Below are positions 43,965-56,485 of a stretch of 64,000 nucleotides of DNA, piece by piece. Made by a program: the position numbers and the translations under genes. The notes beneath the pieces were generated by a model. It saw only the letters and a program-made list of their open reading frames with translations, made no database searches and was not told the origin of the DNA. Source of the DNA: Dactylis glomerata (lineage: Eukaryota > Streptophyta > Magnoliopsida > Poales > Poaceae); assembly GCA_007115705.1 (NCBI GenBank), contig QXEO01001034.1, positions 434,001 to 498,000 of the forward strand. Direction: 5' to 3'. Positions within the stretch are counted from its first letter, which is position 1; every line of letters starts with the position of its first letter.

Positions 43965-46900
43965 TTATTTCTGTTTTCTTCTGGGTCGTAGCCATGGAGA
44001 ATCTTCCTCATTCAGTAGGATGCTTGGGTCAGTCTTCACTTTGAAGGGCGGAATTTCATGAAACTTATTATAATCTATTGACATGTCTGTCTTGTCATCT
44101 ACTCCCACGATGTTTCTTTTCCCTGAAAGAACTATGTGGCGCTTTGGCTCATCGGACGATGTCTTCTTTTGCTGATTTCTTTTTCTCGTTTTTGTAGACA
44201 TGTCCTTCACATAGAAAACCTGAGCGACATCGTTGGCTAGGACGAATGGTTCGTCGATGTACGCAAGATTATTGAGATCCACTGTTGTCATGCCGTACTT
44301 TTGGTCTACAAATACCCCGCCACCTGTCAGCTTCACCCATTTGCACCGAAACAAAGGGATCTTAAAAGTAGGTCCATAGTCAAGTTCTCATATCTCCTCT
44401 ATGTACCCGTAATATGTTTCCAAACAGTGCCCATTCTCGTCTGTTGCATCAAAGCGGACACCACTGTTTTGGTTGGTGCTCTTTTTATCTTGGGCAACCG
44501 TGTAAAATGTATTCCCATTTATCTCGTACCCTTGGAAAGTACATATAGTCGAAGATGGTGGCCTGGCCAAACAGTATAGCTGATCTCCAACGGTGTCGTC
44601 ATTCATGAGATGTATCTACAACCAACTACCGAAAGTCTTCTCGTGTTTCCCTTTAATCCAAGAGTCAGCCTTCCCCGGGTTTTCAGAGCGTAGAATATTC
44701 TTGTGTCTCACGATATACGGAGCTACCACGGTGGAATTGTGTAGAACTGTGTATTGTGCTTGAGAGAAAGAATGCCCGTCCATACATACTTTTGCTTTCC
44801 TTCCTAGTGTGCCTTTTCCTGTCAGCCTACCCTCATACCGAGATTCAGGAACACCAATCGGCTTAAGGTCAGGAAGAAAGTCCACACAAAACTCAATGAC
44901 CTCCTCTGTTCCATAGCCCTTGGAGATGCTTCCTTCTGGCCTAGCACGGTTACGAACATATTTCTTTAAGACTCCCATGAACCTCTCGAAGGGGAACATA
45001 TTGTGTAGAAACACAGGACCAAGAAATCTAATCTCTTCGACTAGGTGAACTAGGAGGTGTGTCATTATATTGAAGAAGGATGGCGGGAACAACAACTCAA
45101 AGCTGACCAGACATTGGACCACATCAATCTGTAACCCTGATAGACTTTCTCGATCGATTACCTTCTGAGAATTTGCATTGAGGAATGCACATACCTTCAC
45201 AATGGCCAGGCGGACATTTTCCGGTAGAATTCCCCTCAATGCAACCGGAAGCAATTGCGTCATAAGCACGTAGCAGTCATGAGACTTTAGGTTTTGGAAT
45301 TTTTTGTCTTTCATATTTACGATTCCCTTTATATTCGACGAGAAGCCAGTCGGGACCTTGATACTGAAAAGGACTTCAAAGAAGATTTCCTTCTCTTCCT
45401 TAGTAAGAGCGTAGCTGGCACGCCCTTGAAACTACCCTGGATGCATGCCATCTCTTCCTTTATGGCGTTCCTGGTCCTCCCGTGCTTCCGGTGTATCTTT
45501 TGACTTCCCATACAAGCCTAGGAAGCCTAGAATATTCACGCAGAGATTCTTCGTCAGGTGCATCACGTCGATTGCGGAGCGGACCTCATGGACTTCCCAA
45601 TAGGGTAGCTCCCAAAATATAGATTTCTTCTTCCACATGGGTACGCGCTTATCAGGGCCGTTAGGAACAGGTTGGCTGCCAGGACCCTTTCCAAAGATTA
45701 CTTTTAAATCTTTGACCATATCAAATACTTCAGCACCAGTACGGATGACAAGCTTCCCCCGGGGTTCTGCCTTGCCATTGAAATGCTTGCCTTTTTTCTT
45801 TAAGGGATGCTTGGGCGGAAGAAAACGACGATTGTACGGGTACACATTCTTCCTACATTTGTCCAGATATATACTTTCTGTCTGATCTAAACAGTGCGTG
45901 CATGCATTGTATCCCTTGTTTGACTGTCCTGAAATGTTACTAAGAGCAGGCCAATCATTGATGGTTACGAAAAGCAACGCTCGAAGGTCAAATTCCTCTT
46001 GTTTGTGCTCGTCCCACACACGTACACCTGGTTTGGCTCACAGCTGTAAAAGTTCATCAACTAATGGCCTTAGGTACACATCAATGTCGTTGCCGGGTTG
46101 CTTTGGACTTTGGATAAGCACTGGCATCATAATGAACTTCCGCTTCATGCACAACCAAGGAGGAAGGTTGTAGATACATAGAGTAACGGGCCAGGTGCTG
46201 TGACTGCAACTCTGCTCCCCAAAAGGATTCATGCCATCTGTACTCAGACCAAACCATAAGTTCCTTGCGTCACCTGCAAATCTCGGGAACTCTCTCTCGA
46301 TTTTTCTCCACTGCCGACCATCAGCGGGGTGCCTCAACTTATCGTCTTTGATACGATCTTCCATGTGCCATCGCAACAACTTTGCATGATCTTTATTTCT
46401 GAATAGACGTTTCAACCGTGGTATTATAGGAGCATACCACATCACCTTGGCAGGAACCCTCTTCCTGGGTGGCTCGTCCTCAATATCACCAGGGTCATCT
46501 TTTCTGATCTTATACCGCAATGCAGTGCATACCGGGCATTTATCCATATTCTCGTACTTTTCACCACGATAGAGGATGCAGTCATTAGGGCATGCATGTA
46601 TCTTCTGCACGTCTAATCCTAGAGGGCAGACAAGCTTCTTTGCTTCATACGTGCTGGCGGGCAATTCATTCTTTCTTGGAAGCATCTTCTTCATCAGTAC
46701 CAGCAACTTTTCGAATGACGAGTCAGTCACACCGGTCTCTGCCTTCCACTTCAGCAATTCCAGTGTGCTACCCAGCTTCTTCTGGCCATCTTCACAAGTT
46801 GGGTACAACAATTTGTTGTGGTCCTGTAACATCTGCTCGAACTGCAACCTCTCCTTTTCTGTGTCGCAGCCTCGTCGTGCTTCAGAAATGACCCGGCCAA

Positions 46901-47291
46901 GATCATCAGCGGGCTCATCTGGTTCCCGTTCTTCACCCTGATCTTCTTCTTCATTGTCTTCCATTGCGGTATCAGCATACTCAGAGAACATAGATCGGTA
47001 GTTGTCATCATCGTTCTCTTCTTCTTCATCATCGTCTTCCATCATAACCCCTCTTTCTCCGTGCTTGGTCCAAACATTATAGCCCGACATAAAACCGGAC
47101 CGAAGCAGGTGGCTCTGAATGACTCTTGAGGAAGTGTAATCCTTCTCATTCCGACATTCAACACATGGACAAAACATATAGCCACCACCATGCTTGTTCG
47201 CATCGGCGACATCTCGAAAAGAATGCACGCCTTCTCTGTAAGCGGTTGTGCGTCGATCACCGTACATCCATGGATGGCTCATCTGCGTCAT
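43965..47291 (-). pseudogene. TNP2-type CACTA transposase with four in-frame stops
   Basis: A single unspliced frame of about 1108 codons runs from the ATG at 47291 (MTQMSHPWMYG) to 43965. The N-terminus is the transposase-associated domain with the Cys cluster MFCPCVEC. Then come an acidic linker and the TNP2/Transposase_21 region (KIHACPNDCILYRGEKYENM, DGMNPFGEQS, FVTINDWPALSNISGQSNKG, AIDVMHLTKNLCVNILGFLG). The C-terminal part matches DUF4218 (HLLVHLVEEIRFLGPV) and DUF4216-type sequence (VQDKK-like region, FRCKWVKLTGG). Stops interrupt the frame at 46038, 45432, 44616 and 44388 with no frameshift. At least three can be explained by single C-to-T or G-to-A changes in conserved Trp or Gln codons. 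The same family's copy at 63382 is still open as far as visible. Confidence 0.92.
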
Positions 47292-47584
47292 ACGACAGTA
47301 TATCAAACACAATCACGATCCTAAAAATTAGTACCGCACGGTCTAAATGAGAAAATATAGTTGCTAACCTTTTAGAATAAGTGGAAATAAAGAGGAAGAG
47401 GTTTAAACGTGGCTCGGGCATCTCATATCGTAGTTGTGTTCGGTGAACTGAAGCGGCATCGCTCTAACACACATTTCAACAAACACCTCTAGTGCATCCA
47501 AGAAAAAAGGAGAGCTAGCACACACCCACACTCTTCCATCCAAGAAAAATGCAAGGAAGAGGGGAGAGAGGGGCTGTGGCGCAG

Positions 47585-47592
47585 TATATATA
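47585..47592 (-). promoter_or_regulatory. TATA box of the CACTA transposase gene
   Basis: TATATATA on the minus strand between the right subterminal repeats and the transposase start, about 295 bases upstream of the ATG. The sister CACTA has tatatata at 63083-63090 in the same position. Confidence 0.65.
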
Positions 47593-47596
47593 GGCA

Positions 47597-47751
47597 GGGA
47601 CCTTTAGTCCCGGTTTAGTCCCGGTTTGTGTATCAAACCGGGACTAAAGGCTCGTTACGGGCCGGGACCAAAGCCTCCCGAGCGGCTAGGCCATTTTGGG
47701 ATGGAGGCCGGGACTAAAGGGTCCAGGCCAAAGGCCAGTTTTCTACTAGTG
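47597..47751. repeat. Right CACTA terminal and subterminal repeats
   Basis: Contains a foldback ctttagtcccggtttg/caaaccgggactaaag around a five-base loop (about 47611-47650), further ggactaaagg copies and the CACTA terminus ending at 47751, then TSD cct. Confidence 0.88.
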
Positions 47752-48109
47752 CCTTTCCGTCAGCTTCCGTACAGTCTATCCCACACGTCAGTTGTTTGTC
47801 TGACATCCGGGTGATCTGTTATTTAAACCAGTCGTTTTCGTGCTAAACTGTCGATGTGGGACTAAAAAATGAAGCGAAGTCTGCGACAGACGGGACGGTG
47901 GCCACTGCCTTCGTACGCGCTACCGCGGTATCGCCTTACACTGCATGCATTAGGCTACTACGAGCGCACGTGCATGAATAAATAATAGGCGAGTGCTAGT
48001 TACAACTATACGTGTGCATGCATTTTTATGATAGTACATAGATATTTTCTTAGCAGACTTTCTACAGCTTGATTTTTCTTAGTACAAAAGCAACTATACG
48101 TAGAACTTA
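47752..48109. other. Intergenic sequence between CACTA element and tandem array
   Basis: I see no gene or named repeat. It is the continuation of the target sequence left of 37422. Confidence 0.4.
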
Positions 48110-50215
48110 AATATGAGGAACATAAAGTGAACATAGTTGTAGAATGTGGGGAACAAAAAAAACATAGGGACAACGGAGCAAAAACATGACTGCAAAGGAA
48201 AGCAAGGCTATCATGAACGAATAAATTGAATCTAAATGTGGAATAAAACTATAAAATACGGAGAACAAAAATATAGGTTATGCGGAACAATACATTAGTT
48301 TAAAAGGAACAAAGGCTATTGTGAAGGAACAAATTGAATTATAACGTGGAACAAAGCTATAAATTGTGGGGAACAAAAATATATGAATCGTGGAACAAAA
48401 AAAGGAGTGCACAAGAGAACAATTTTCTATGTTGAAGGAACAAACCGAATCTAAATGGGGAACAAAACTGTAGAATAAAGGAGACAAGTGATCGTGAAAC
48501 AAAACATGTCCACAAAAGGAACAAGACTAGCGTGAAGGAACAAATCAAATTTAAACATGAAATAAAACTGTAGAATATGGAGAACAAAAATATAGATTCT
48601 GCGGAACAAAACATTAGTTAAAAAGGAACAAAGGCTATTGTGAAGGAACAAATTGAATTTTAACGAGGAACAAAGCTATAAATTGTGGGGAACAAAAATA
48701 TAGGAATCGTGGAAAAGAAAAAGGAGTGCATAAAGAACAATTCTATCTCGAAGGAACAAACGAATCTAAATACCGAAAAAGTATAGAATAAAAAAACAAG
48801 GGACCATGAAACAAAACATATCTGGGAAAGGAACAAGGCTATTGTGAAGGAACAAATAAATTTAAACATGGAATAAAACTGTAGAATACGGGGAACAAAA
48901 ATATAGATAGTGTGGAACAAAACATTAGTTAAAAAGGAACAAAGGCTATTGCGAAGGAACAAATTGAATTTTAACAAGGAACAAAGCTATAAATTGTGGG
49001 GAACAAAAATATTGGGATCGTGGAACAGAAAAAGGAGTGCACAAGAGAACAATTTTCTATGTCGAAGGAACAAACCAAATCTAAATGCGGAACAAAACTG
49101 TAGAATAAAGGAGACAAGTAGCCATGAAACAAAACATGTCCACAAAAGGAACAAGACTAGCGTGAAGGAACAAATCAATTTTAAATGTGGAATAAAACTG
49201 TAGAATACGGAGAACAAAAATATAGGTTATGCGGAACAAAACATTAGTTAAAAGGAACAAAGTCTATTGTGAAGGAACAAATTGAATTATAATGAGGAAC
49301 AAAGCTATAAATTGTGGGGAACAAAAATATATGAATCATGGAACAGAAAAAGGAGTGCATAAGAGAACAATTTTCTATGTCGAAGGATCAAACCAAATCC
49401 AAATGCGGAACAAAACTGTAGAATAAAGGAGACAAGTGACCGTGAATCAAAACATATCCACGAAAGGAACAAGGCTAGCGTGAAGGAACAAATTAAATTT
49501 AAACATGGAATTAAACTGTAGAATACGGGGAACAAAAATATAGGTAGTGCAGAACAAAACATTAGTTAAAAAGGAACAAAGGCTATTGTGAAGGAACAAA
49601 TTGAATTTTAACGAGGAACAAAGCTATAAATTATGGGAACAAAAATATAGGGATCATGGAACATAAAAAGGAGTGCACAGAGAACAATTCTATCTCGAAG
49701 GAACAAACGAATCTAAATATGGAACAAAAGTATAGAATAAAAGAAACAAGGGACCATGAAACAAAACATATCCGTGAAAGGAACAAGGCTAGCATGAAGG
49801 AACAAATTAAATTTAAACATGGAATTAAACTGTAGAATACAGGGAACAAAAATATAGGTAGTGCGGAACAAAAATTAGTTTAAAAGGAACAAAGGCTATT
49901 GTGAAGGAACAAATTGAATTTTAACGAGGAACAAAGCTATAAATTTTGGGGAACAAAAATATAGGGATCGTGGATCAGAAAAAGGAGTGCACAAAGAACA
50001 GTTCTATCTCGAAGGAACAAATGAATCTAAATACGGAACAAAACTGTAGAATAAAGGAAACAAGGGGCCATGAAACAAAACTTATCCATGAAAGGAACAA
50101 GGCTAACGTGAAGGAACAAATTAAATTTAAACGTGGAATAAAACTGTAAAATATGGGGAACAAAAATATAGGTTGTGCGGAACAAAACATTAGTTTAAAA
50201 GGAACACGACTATGG
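48110..50215. repeat. Two-level tandem array: about 20-bp GGAACAAA monomers in about 316-bp units
   Basis: Almost every 18-23 bases a unit begins with ggaacaaa (or gaacaaa, ggaataaa). About fifteen such monomers form a larger unit marked by ggagtgc at 48404, 48723, 49034, 49352, 49670 and 49984, giving periods of 319, 311, 318, 318 and 314. Some six to seven large units are present, with a degraded left edge near 48110. ORFs here repeat because the DNA repeats. It does not resemble a Triticeae centromeric or telomere-associated satellite known to me. Confidence 0.93.
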
Positions 50216-52131
50216 AGAGAAAAATTGTTTGGCCCGAGAAACTATTCAAGAAAACAAAAAGAAACCATGAACAAATTACAACTAGAAGGCGGACATAAAT
50301 TTAGTCTCTCGAACAAACCAAAATTAGAAGGGAAACAAATTTTTAAAACTAAATGAAATGAAAAAATCATGAAAAATAAAAAGGGGCTTAGAAGGGAAAA
50401 AATCATAAACATAAAAATAAACAAAAAAAGGAAAAATAAAAGGATGCTCAAAAGAAGAAGAAAACAATAAAAGAAAGGAAGCATATCCAGACGTCACATG
50501 CCTGAAAGGGAAGAAACAAGAACAATAAGGAAAGGAAACTGGAGAAAAAACAAAACAAAAATAAAGAAGTAATAATCAAAAGAGCGAACGGACATATTCC
50601 TATTTACCGATCGATACCGAACCTTGAAACAGCGAGCGCATGCAAAACCGGAACAAGCCAGCGCATGTGAATAAAGAACTAGCGAGCGATCGTCAAAAAA
50701 AAAACTAGCGAGCAAGCGCTACTGCAACAAACGATCGATGGACAAGCTAATGGGCCGAGCCCATACACGCGCGCTTCAGCGAAACGAACGACTCGGTAGC
50801 GCCCAGAAAGTATCCGGTGCAAACCAACATACAATGGAAACCTGGAAAACTCCAATGTGGGCCGTTGGATATGGAATGTGCGGATGAGATCTGGAACCAA
50901 TCTTTACCAAACATTTGGCCAAAAGACGCCTGCCTACTTAGATATGTTTTTACCCAGAACCCCCTAACTACTTCATCTTTACCCGTCAAGTCCCTAAAAC
51001 GTGTGGTACATGTGCAACAGATTTTGATGTCACTTCCTAGGTCTTCTTTGAGCTCTTACAGTGGCGCGGGGAGCTGCGGCGTGATCCATGGAGCGTCTCA
51101 TCGACAGAGACGACCGGTGGCCTAGGTGCACATGCAGTTTTACAATTATCCAGTAACACTAGATCAATTAAAGATATCAGATATATTGTGCCATGAACTT
51201 CACTCTGAAAAGAATAGAAATCTAGCAAGAAATGGAAAATTAACGGAATTAGAGCCTAGCGCAGAGTGCATAATCACGGACATATGAATACAAATTTTGG
51301 TACTCAAAAAGCTCAAGACAAATCAAAGGTTCATCTGGCTCAAACCAAACGACCAGACCAGATCCCATAGCCGCCGCCTCGTCTCGGCCAGATTTCACAT
51401 CACGCACTCGTTCTCACATCGCAAATCCAGCCTTCATTGTGCCCTGGCCACTTTGCAGTTGCGAAAATCGACATCACCGTCGCTCAACTCACAAGGGGAG
51501 AAGAGCGGAACAATCCTAGGTCGTACATCCAAAATTCACTGTACCACGTTCATGCAAGATACAATAACTTAGGGGGTTTTATGCAAGATACAAGTTGCCA
51601 GGCGGTGCAAGATACAAGTTGCTAGACGGGAGGTTTTCTGCAAAAAAATTGGTACAGAGTGGACAAGATCACGTCCTTACATTGGATATCCAAACACCCA
51701 TATTGGAGTTTTCATGTTTTTACTGGATGTCATTTTTCATGGGATATTTTCTCCACGATCAGTATTAAGTTCTCAAGAAAAAACACTGTCAGCATCAGTG
51801 GCTGCGTATGAATTGTCAGTTCAGTAGAGGATAAGCTATGGAACTCCGAGTTCAATACGTCAAAAAGAACACAAATCTGCATATACATGCATATGGGTGC
51901 TTATATATACTGTAAATATTTTGCCAAAATTATTGAATATGCATTGACAATCCACGAATTAGTCTAGCTCCGCCCCTGTAGATTGGTGTGTGAGCGCCGC
52001 GTTAGTGCATCGATGACACGGGGATGGCTCATGCTCGTGCTCGTTGCTTCCACTTTTTTTTTACGAAAAGGCTGCAGCGCAGCTTTTCATTGATTAGAGG
52101 AGAAAGTGGTACATGTTCTTTTTTGATAGAA
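50216..52131. other. Intergenic sequence, no gene seen
   Basis: The first 400 bases continue A-rich (aaaaataaaaagg) like a decayed extension of the array. The segment from about 51290 to 51640 is gene-like in composition but has no long frame. At about 52050-52110 a poly-T followed by acgaaaaggctgcagcgcag resembles the poly-T start at 25733. Confidence 0.4.
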
Positions 52132-52162
52132 CTAGCATGGTGGCCCTCGCAAATGCAAGGGC
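52132..52162 (-). mobile_element. Helitron-type 3' terminus (third copy)
   Basis: Minus strand: stem GCCCTTGC/GCGAGGGC (one wobble pair) with a four-base loop, seven bases (CACCATG), CTAG, then T. Body to the right; its TC start was not found before the MITE at 54347. Confidence 0.58.
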
Positions 52163-54346
52163 ATCATCTATAGTTCGCTGAAAGTTTTCAAGAAATAAAA
52201 ATACAGTTTCATTTACATTATGTTATTTCCCATTATGTAATACAAAAAGTTATATTGACAGCTATTGTAAATGTTTTAGTATTAAAAAAATATCATGTAT
52301 GCAAGTAACATCATTGGCAACCTTATATTTGTGGGAAAATAACTGCCACTGCATATGTTTTTTATTTTTGAGAATTGCCACTGCATATGTTGAAACACCC
52401 ATTTAAGATATATTGGATAAGCCAAAATATGTTTCGTATGTCATGTTTGATTAGTAAGTGATGATACTAATCTTTGATAAGAAAAAGTTGAAGTAAGATA
52501 AAATAGTATATCATGCAGGTCTCATTAAATAGTGAGAATCATCTTATTCTCATGTTTCTTCCTCTGATTTACTCATTCCATGTCACAATTTGCAATGTTT
52601 TAGAAACATGAACATGGTGAAATTGTGGCCATTATTTTTTATATAAATATACTGCTAAAAGATAAATTATTTCCTTCTAACATATTCATTAACATGTTTA
52701 TAGATTAATATTCAAAGTTAGAGAAGAATGGAAGTTTTCTAGTCTATTAACCTATCCTAATCTTCATTCAATGGTTCTCCATGCTCGGTCACATGTATTT
52801 TCCATGTTATTCAAACTGACATGGGCATCGATTTTGTTGTGCAACTGGAGTCACATATATGCTCTTTTTTGTTACATGAGAGAAATACACATATTAGGTC
52901 TTGCAATTAATAGTACACTATTTAGGTCTTGCAATTAAAAATAGAATTGCCACACTGTGTGAATTCTATATACTATGAAACATGTCAAGTGGATATTTGT
53001 GATGAGTTAGCTATGTGTTTTATTAAGACAAAATAATATATAGTGTGAGGGACGTTTCGGTCGAAAGTGTGTCGACTAAAGTTGTATCTACATTTATTTG
53101 AAAGGTTTGACACTTTGTGTCTCATTAAGTTTGAATATTCCTTCGGTGGATGGACATTCTCATCCTTGCCAGAACATGTGTTGATACAATATGGGTGCAT
53201 CATTAATTCAATAATTATTTAAGTGTGAGGGACATTCCCGTAGATTGTGCGACAAATTCCGTTATTTCATTAGTCTTAAAATTCCACCATTTTGATCTTT
53301 AAAGTTTCGCAGACGTTTTGTGAGTGTGTTGATCTGATGGCAGTCGAGTAAAATTTTTATTTTTTTGTACTCAATCATAGAAATAATGTAGTAGTACGAT
53401 TCATATTGTGATTTCATTAATTTCAAAGTTCAACGGCTCTAAACTTCCACGTGACTTCTGTGAATATGTTGTTCTGATGGCAGTCAAATAAAATTTTATA
53501 TGTATTTAATAATAGGGAAAACGTAATCCATGAGTTTAAAATAAACTTTTATGAAGTTTAACCGCACATATAGAAAAAGTATCTACATAAAAATACAAAA
53601 TGATTATTTCATATTATGATGATGCTTTATGTGTACTTGATAAGGGAAAAAGGTAATCCATTGGTTCAAACTTTCCCTACGTTTTGGGTATAGTTAGAAT
53701 GAACTTTAATAAGGTTGGACCATATATATAGAAAAAAGATCAACATAAATTTTTTTTTTAAATCATCATAAAATTTATTTTCAAATTATATGAAACTGTA
53801 TATGGATTTATTGCTATATATGTGGTTAAACTTTACAATTCTTATTTTAACTAAACCTAGAACACAAACTGAATAAAAATAGAGAAAGTGTATCCATCAG
53901 TTTACAATTTATAATATTTTTAAAAACTCTTCATTTTAAGCATGTTTTGAAATGTACTGAGCTTTTCAAAACATAGTACATTTCCAAACAGAGGTAATAT
54001 TATCTTGGATTAAATTATTTCTTATTATGGAATGCCAAGAAGTCAAGTGAAACAAAAGCTTTGTAAAATTGAATTGGTATTGTTCTCCATATATTTCCGT
54101 TGGTCTTGATATCATATCTTAGAAAATATACTTGACAAAATTTGGTACGCACATACAGTACTTTACATGCATATCTGCTTGTATAGTGTCTTCCAGATAT
54201 TTTAAGTTTTAAATTTTTTCTAAAACCGAGATCTTTGGAGCTTGGGATCTAAAGCTACTTTTCCTGCAAATAACTCGTTTCTGGAATAGCAAATCCACAC
54301 TTCGGATCACTTCAAAACGCTGCAGTAGAGAGACTGTTGCATAGTA
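52163..54346. other. AT-rich sequence, possibly body of the third Helitron, no gene seen
   Basis: It contains a diverged direct duplication: gggaaaacgtaatccatgag to about 53595 and gggaaaaaggtaatccattg to about 53750, each ending in catatatagaaaaa or a variant. No coding similarity is recognised. Confidence 0.45.
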
Positions 54347-54504
54347 CTCCCTCCGTTTTAAAATATAAGATGTTTTAGGTTTATGAAGCAAATGCATCTA
54401 GACATGTTTTAGTGTATATATTTAAGTGAACCTACACATTAAAAGATGTCTAAATACACTTGCTTCACAAAGCTAAAACATCTTATATTTTGAAACGGAG
54501 GGAG
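54347..54504. mobile_element. Stowaway-type MITE, 158 bp
   Basis: ctccctccgttttaaaatat is matched by an inverted end atattttgaaacggagggag. TA duplications are at 54345-54346 and 54505-54506. It folds almost completely. It sits right at the putative intron start of the receptor-kinase relic to its right. Confidence 0.93.
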
Positions 54505-54511
54505 TATTTAC

Positions 54512-54920
54512 CTAGGTCAGATTTGGCGAGCCTGAGGAAGATATCCTGCCCACGGTCAACGAAGCGCGTGTCCATAGCTCGCCGAACCAGTGTATGCACC
54601 CAGTCACGCCTCCACGGATGTCCGACGGAGCGTACGCAGTGCAGGAGCAGTTGGAGATGCACCTCCGGCCGCACTCCACGAGCGTGTCACTGGCGTCCAT
54701 GGTGCTCCCGTGCGTCTCCGGCAGCTTGACGCCGTGCAGGATGTAGAGCCTGTCTCCGTCGGCATACTGCAGCGGCGTGCGCCGGGGCGCACCTACGGCC
54801 TGCGGGACGCGTTCCTCATGCGCCACTCCGCCACCGACGACGGCATGAACCCGTGGATGTAGCCGCACACCATGGCGTCAACGCGCCGCAGACGCCGTAG
54901 TTGTCACACTGGTCCCTCGG
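54512..54920 (-). pseudogene. Relic of a G-type lectin S-domain receptor kinase gene
   Basis: On the minus strand, from 54920 leftward: an EGF-like piece RDQCDNYGVCGA, then after a frame change the PAN/apple region LPETHGSTMDASDTLVECGR and CISNCSCTAYAPSDIRGG, TGCIHWFGELW, and after a second frame change RFVDRGQDIFLRLAKSDL. These are consecutive parts of S-locus-type receptor kinases, extracellular portion. A splice donor-like ggtaaata follows, directly before the MITE. The relic is cut at 54920 by the Gypsy LTR, and lectin and kinase parts are not in the window. At least two frameshifts make it a pseudogene. Confidence 0.85.
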
Positions 54921-56457
54921 TGATACGTCTCAAACGTATCTATAATTTTTGATGCTCCATGCTTGTTTTTACACCATTTGCCTTGTGTTTCGTTACACTT
55001 CGTGGCGTTTTTATGCGATTTCCGGAACTAACCTATTGACAAGATGCCACAGTGCCAGTTCCCTGTTTTCTGCTGTTTTTGTGTTTCAGAGTGATACACA
55101 GGAAATATTCTCGGAATTGGACAAAACAAAAGCCAGAAGTCTTATTTTTCCCGGGAGCATCCAGACATCCAAAGAGAGGAAGGAGAGGGGCCACAGGCCT
55201 CCCTCACATAGGGCTGGCGCGGCCCAGCCCCTGGCCGCGCCACCCCTGTGTGAGGAGGCCCTGGCTGCCCTCTCGCGACGCCCCTTCGCCTATATAAAGC
55301 CGCGGGACGGAAAACCCTAGGGGAGTCGGCAATTTTCCAGAAGCAGTTCCGCAGCTCCGCCGCCACCGTCGACGAATTTCGGAGGACAGAAGTCTCTGTT
55401 CCGGCTCCCTGCCGGGACGGGGAAGTGCCTCCGGAGCCATCTCCATCGGTCTCCATCGCCGTCTCCGCCGTCTCCATCGACCTCACCGCCATCTCCATCA
55501 ACCTTGCTGTCTCCTATGATGAGGAGGGAGTAGTTCATCCCCGGGGCTGAGGGCTCTACCGGTAGCTATGTGGTTCACCTCTCCCTCCCATGATGTGATC
55601 TTTATGTGATCGTGAGCTTTGTATCATGTTGAACAAGTACATGTTATTATTCAGATATTTTGTGTACTCTAGTGATATTATTAAAGTAATCTATTCCTCC
55701 TGCTATGGTGTAACGGTGACAGTGCGTGCACCATGGTGGTACTTGGTTTAGGCTATGATTGTGATCTCTTGTGGATTATGAGAATAATTATTGCTATGAT
55801 AGTTTGAGTGATCTATTCCTCCTTTCATGGTGTAAAGTTGACAGTGTGTGCACCGTGTTAGTACTTGGTTTAAGTTGCAATGATTTCTATCTTGAGTTGT
55901 GATCTGATTTGGGTATCGCTATGAGTGGTGTTTGTCAAGTACTTGATGAACTTTAAGGGGTGCTTTTGTAGCCACTACGCGATGATTAGTGATGTTCAAT
56001 AGGAGAGTAATTCAGAGTACCTTAGCAAAGAGAAGTTACTTGTTCATTCATGTTATATTGTTGGGAGTGTGTCCACTAGTGAAAGTATGATCCCTAGGCC
56101 TTGTTTCCAAGCATTGCACACCGTTTACTTGCTATTTTGCTACTTGTTTGCTCGCAGCGATATTTATTTCACATCACGTTTGCTACTTATAATCATCTAT
56201 ACCGCTTGTATTTTACTATCTCTTCGCCGAACTAGTGCACCTATACATCTGACAAGTGTATTGGGTGTGTTGGGGACACAAGAGACTTTCTGTATCGTAA
56301 TTGCAGGGTTGCTTGAGAGGGATAGCTTTGACCTCTAACCTCCCTGAGTTCGATAAACCTTGGGTGATCCACTTGAGGGAAACTTGCTGCTGTTCTACAA
56401 ACCTCTGCACTTGGAGGCCCAACAAGTGTCTACAAGAATAGAAGTGCGTAGACATCA
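54921..56457 (+). repeat. 5' LTR of the young Gypsy element
   Basis: 1537 bp, with the promoter-like cctatataaagcc at about 55290-55302. The first 400 bases are clearly related to the LTR of the nested element (5472-7142, reverse), later parts less so. Confidence 0.9.
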
Positions 56458-56467
56458 AGCTCTTTTC

Positions 56468-56485
56468 TGGCGCCGTTGCCGGGGA
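56468..56485 (+). promoter_or_regulatory. tRNA-Asp-type primer binding site (young Gypsy)
   Basis: tggcgccgttgccgggga, 10 bases after the LTR end, identical to the site at 15408-15425 (minus). Confidence 0.87.

Larger units (their letters stand above)
37422..47751 (-). mobile_element. Complete CACTA (En/Spm-type) transposon, 10.3 kb
   Basis: Ends are CACTAGTGG at the left and CTACTAGTG at the right (CACTAGTAG on the minus strand), with TSD CCT. Both ends carry clusters of CTTTAGTCCCGG and its complement. Inside, on the minus strand, lie a TNP2-type transposase pseudogene (47291-43965) and a second spliced pseudogene with a Ulp1-like domain (41687-37864). Between them are an extra motif cluster and two tandem repeats. 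Both genes carry several premature stops, so the copy is not autonomous, but its ends look competent for transposase acting in trans. Confidence 0.93.

Noticed and set aside
48278..50190. Series of minus-strand ORFs of 66-105 codons with similar Phe/Cys/Ser-rich proteins
   Set aside because: They are translations of the GGAACAAA tandem array and share its period. They have no independent coding evidence.
48110..50215. CRISPR-like array
   Set aside because: Regular repeats, but the spacers are themselves repeated and the genome is a plant.
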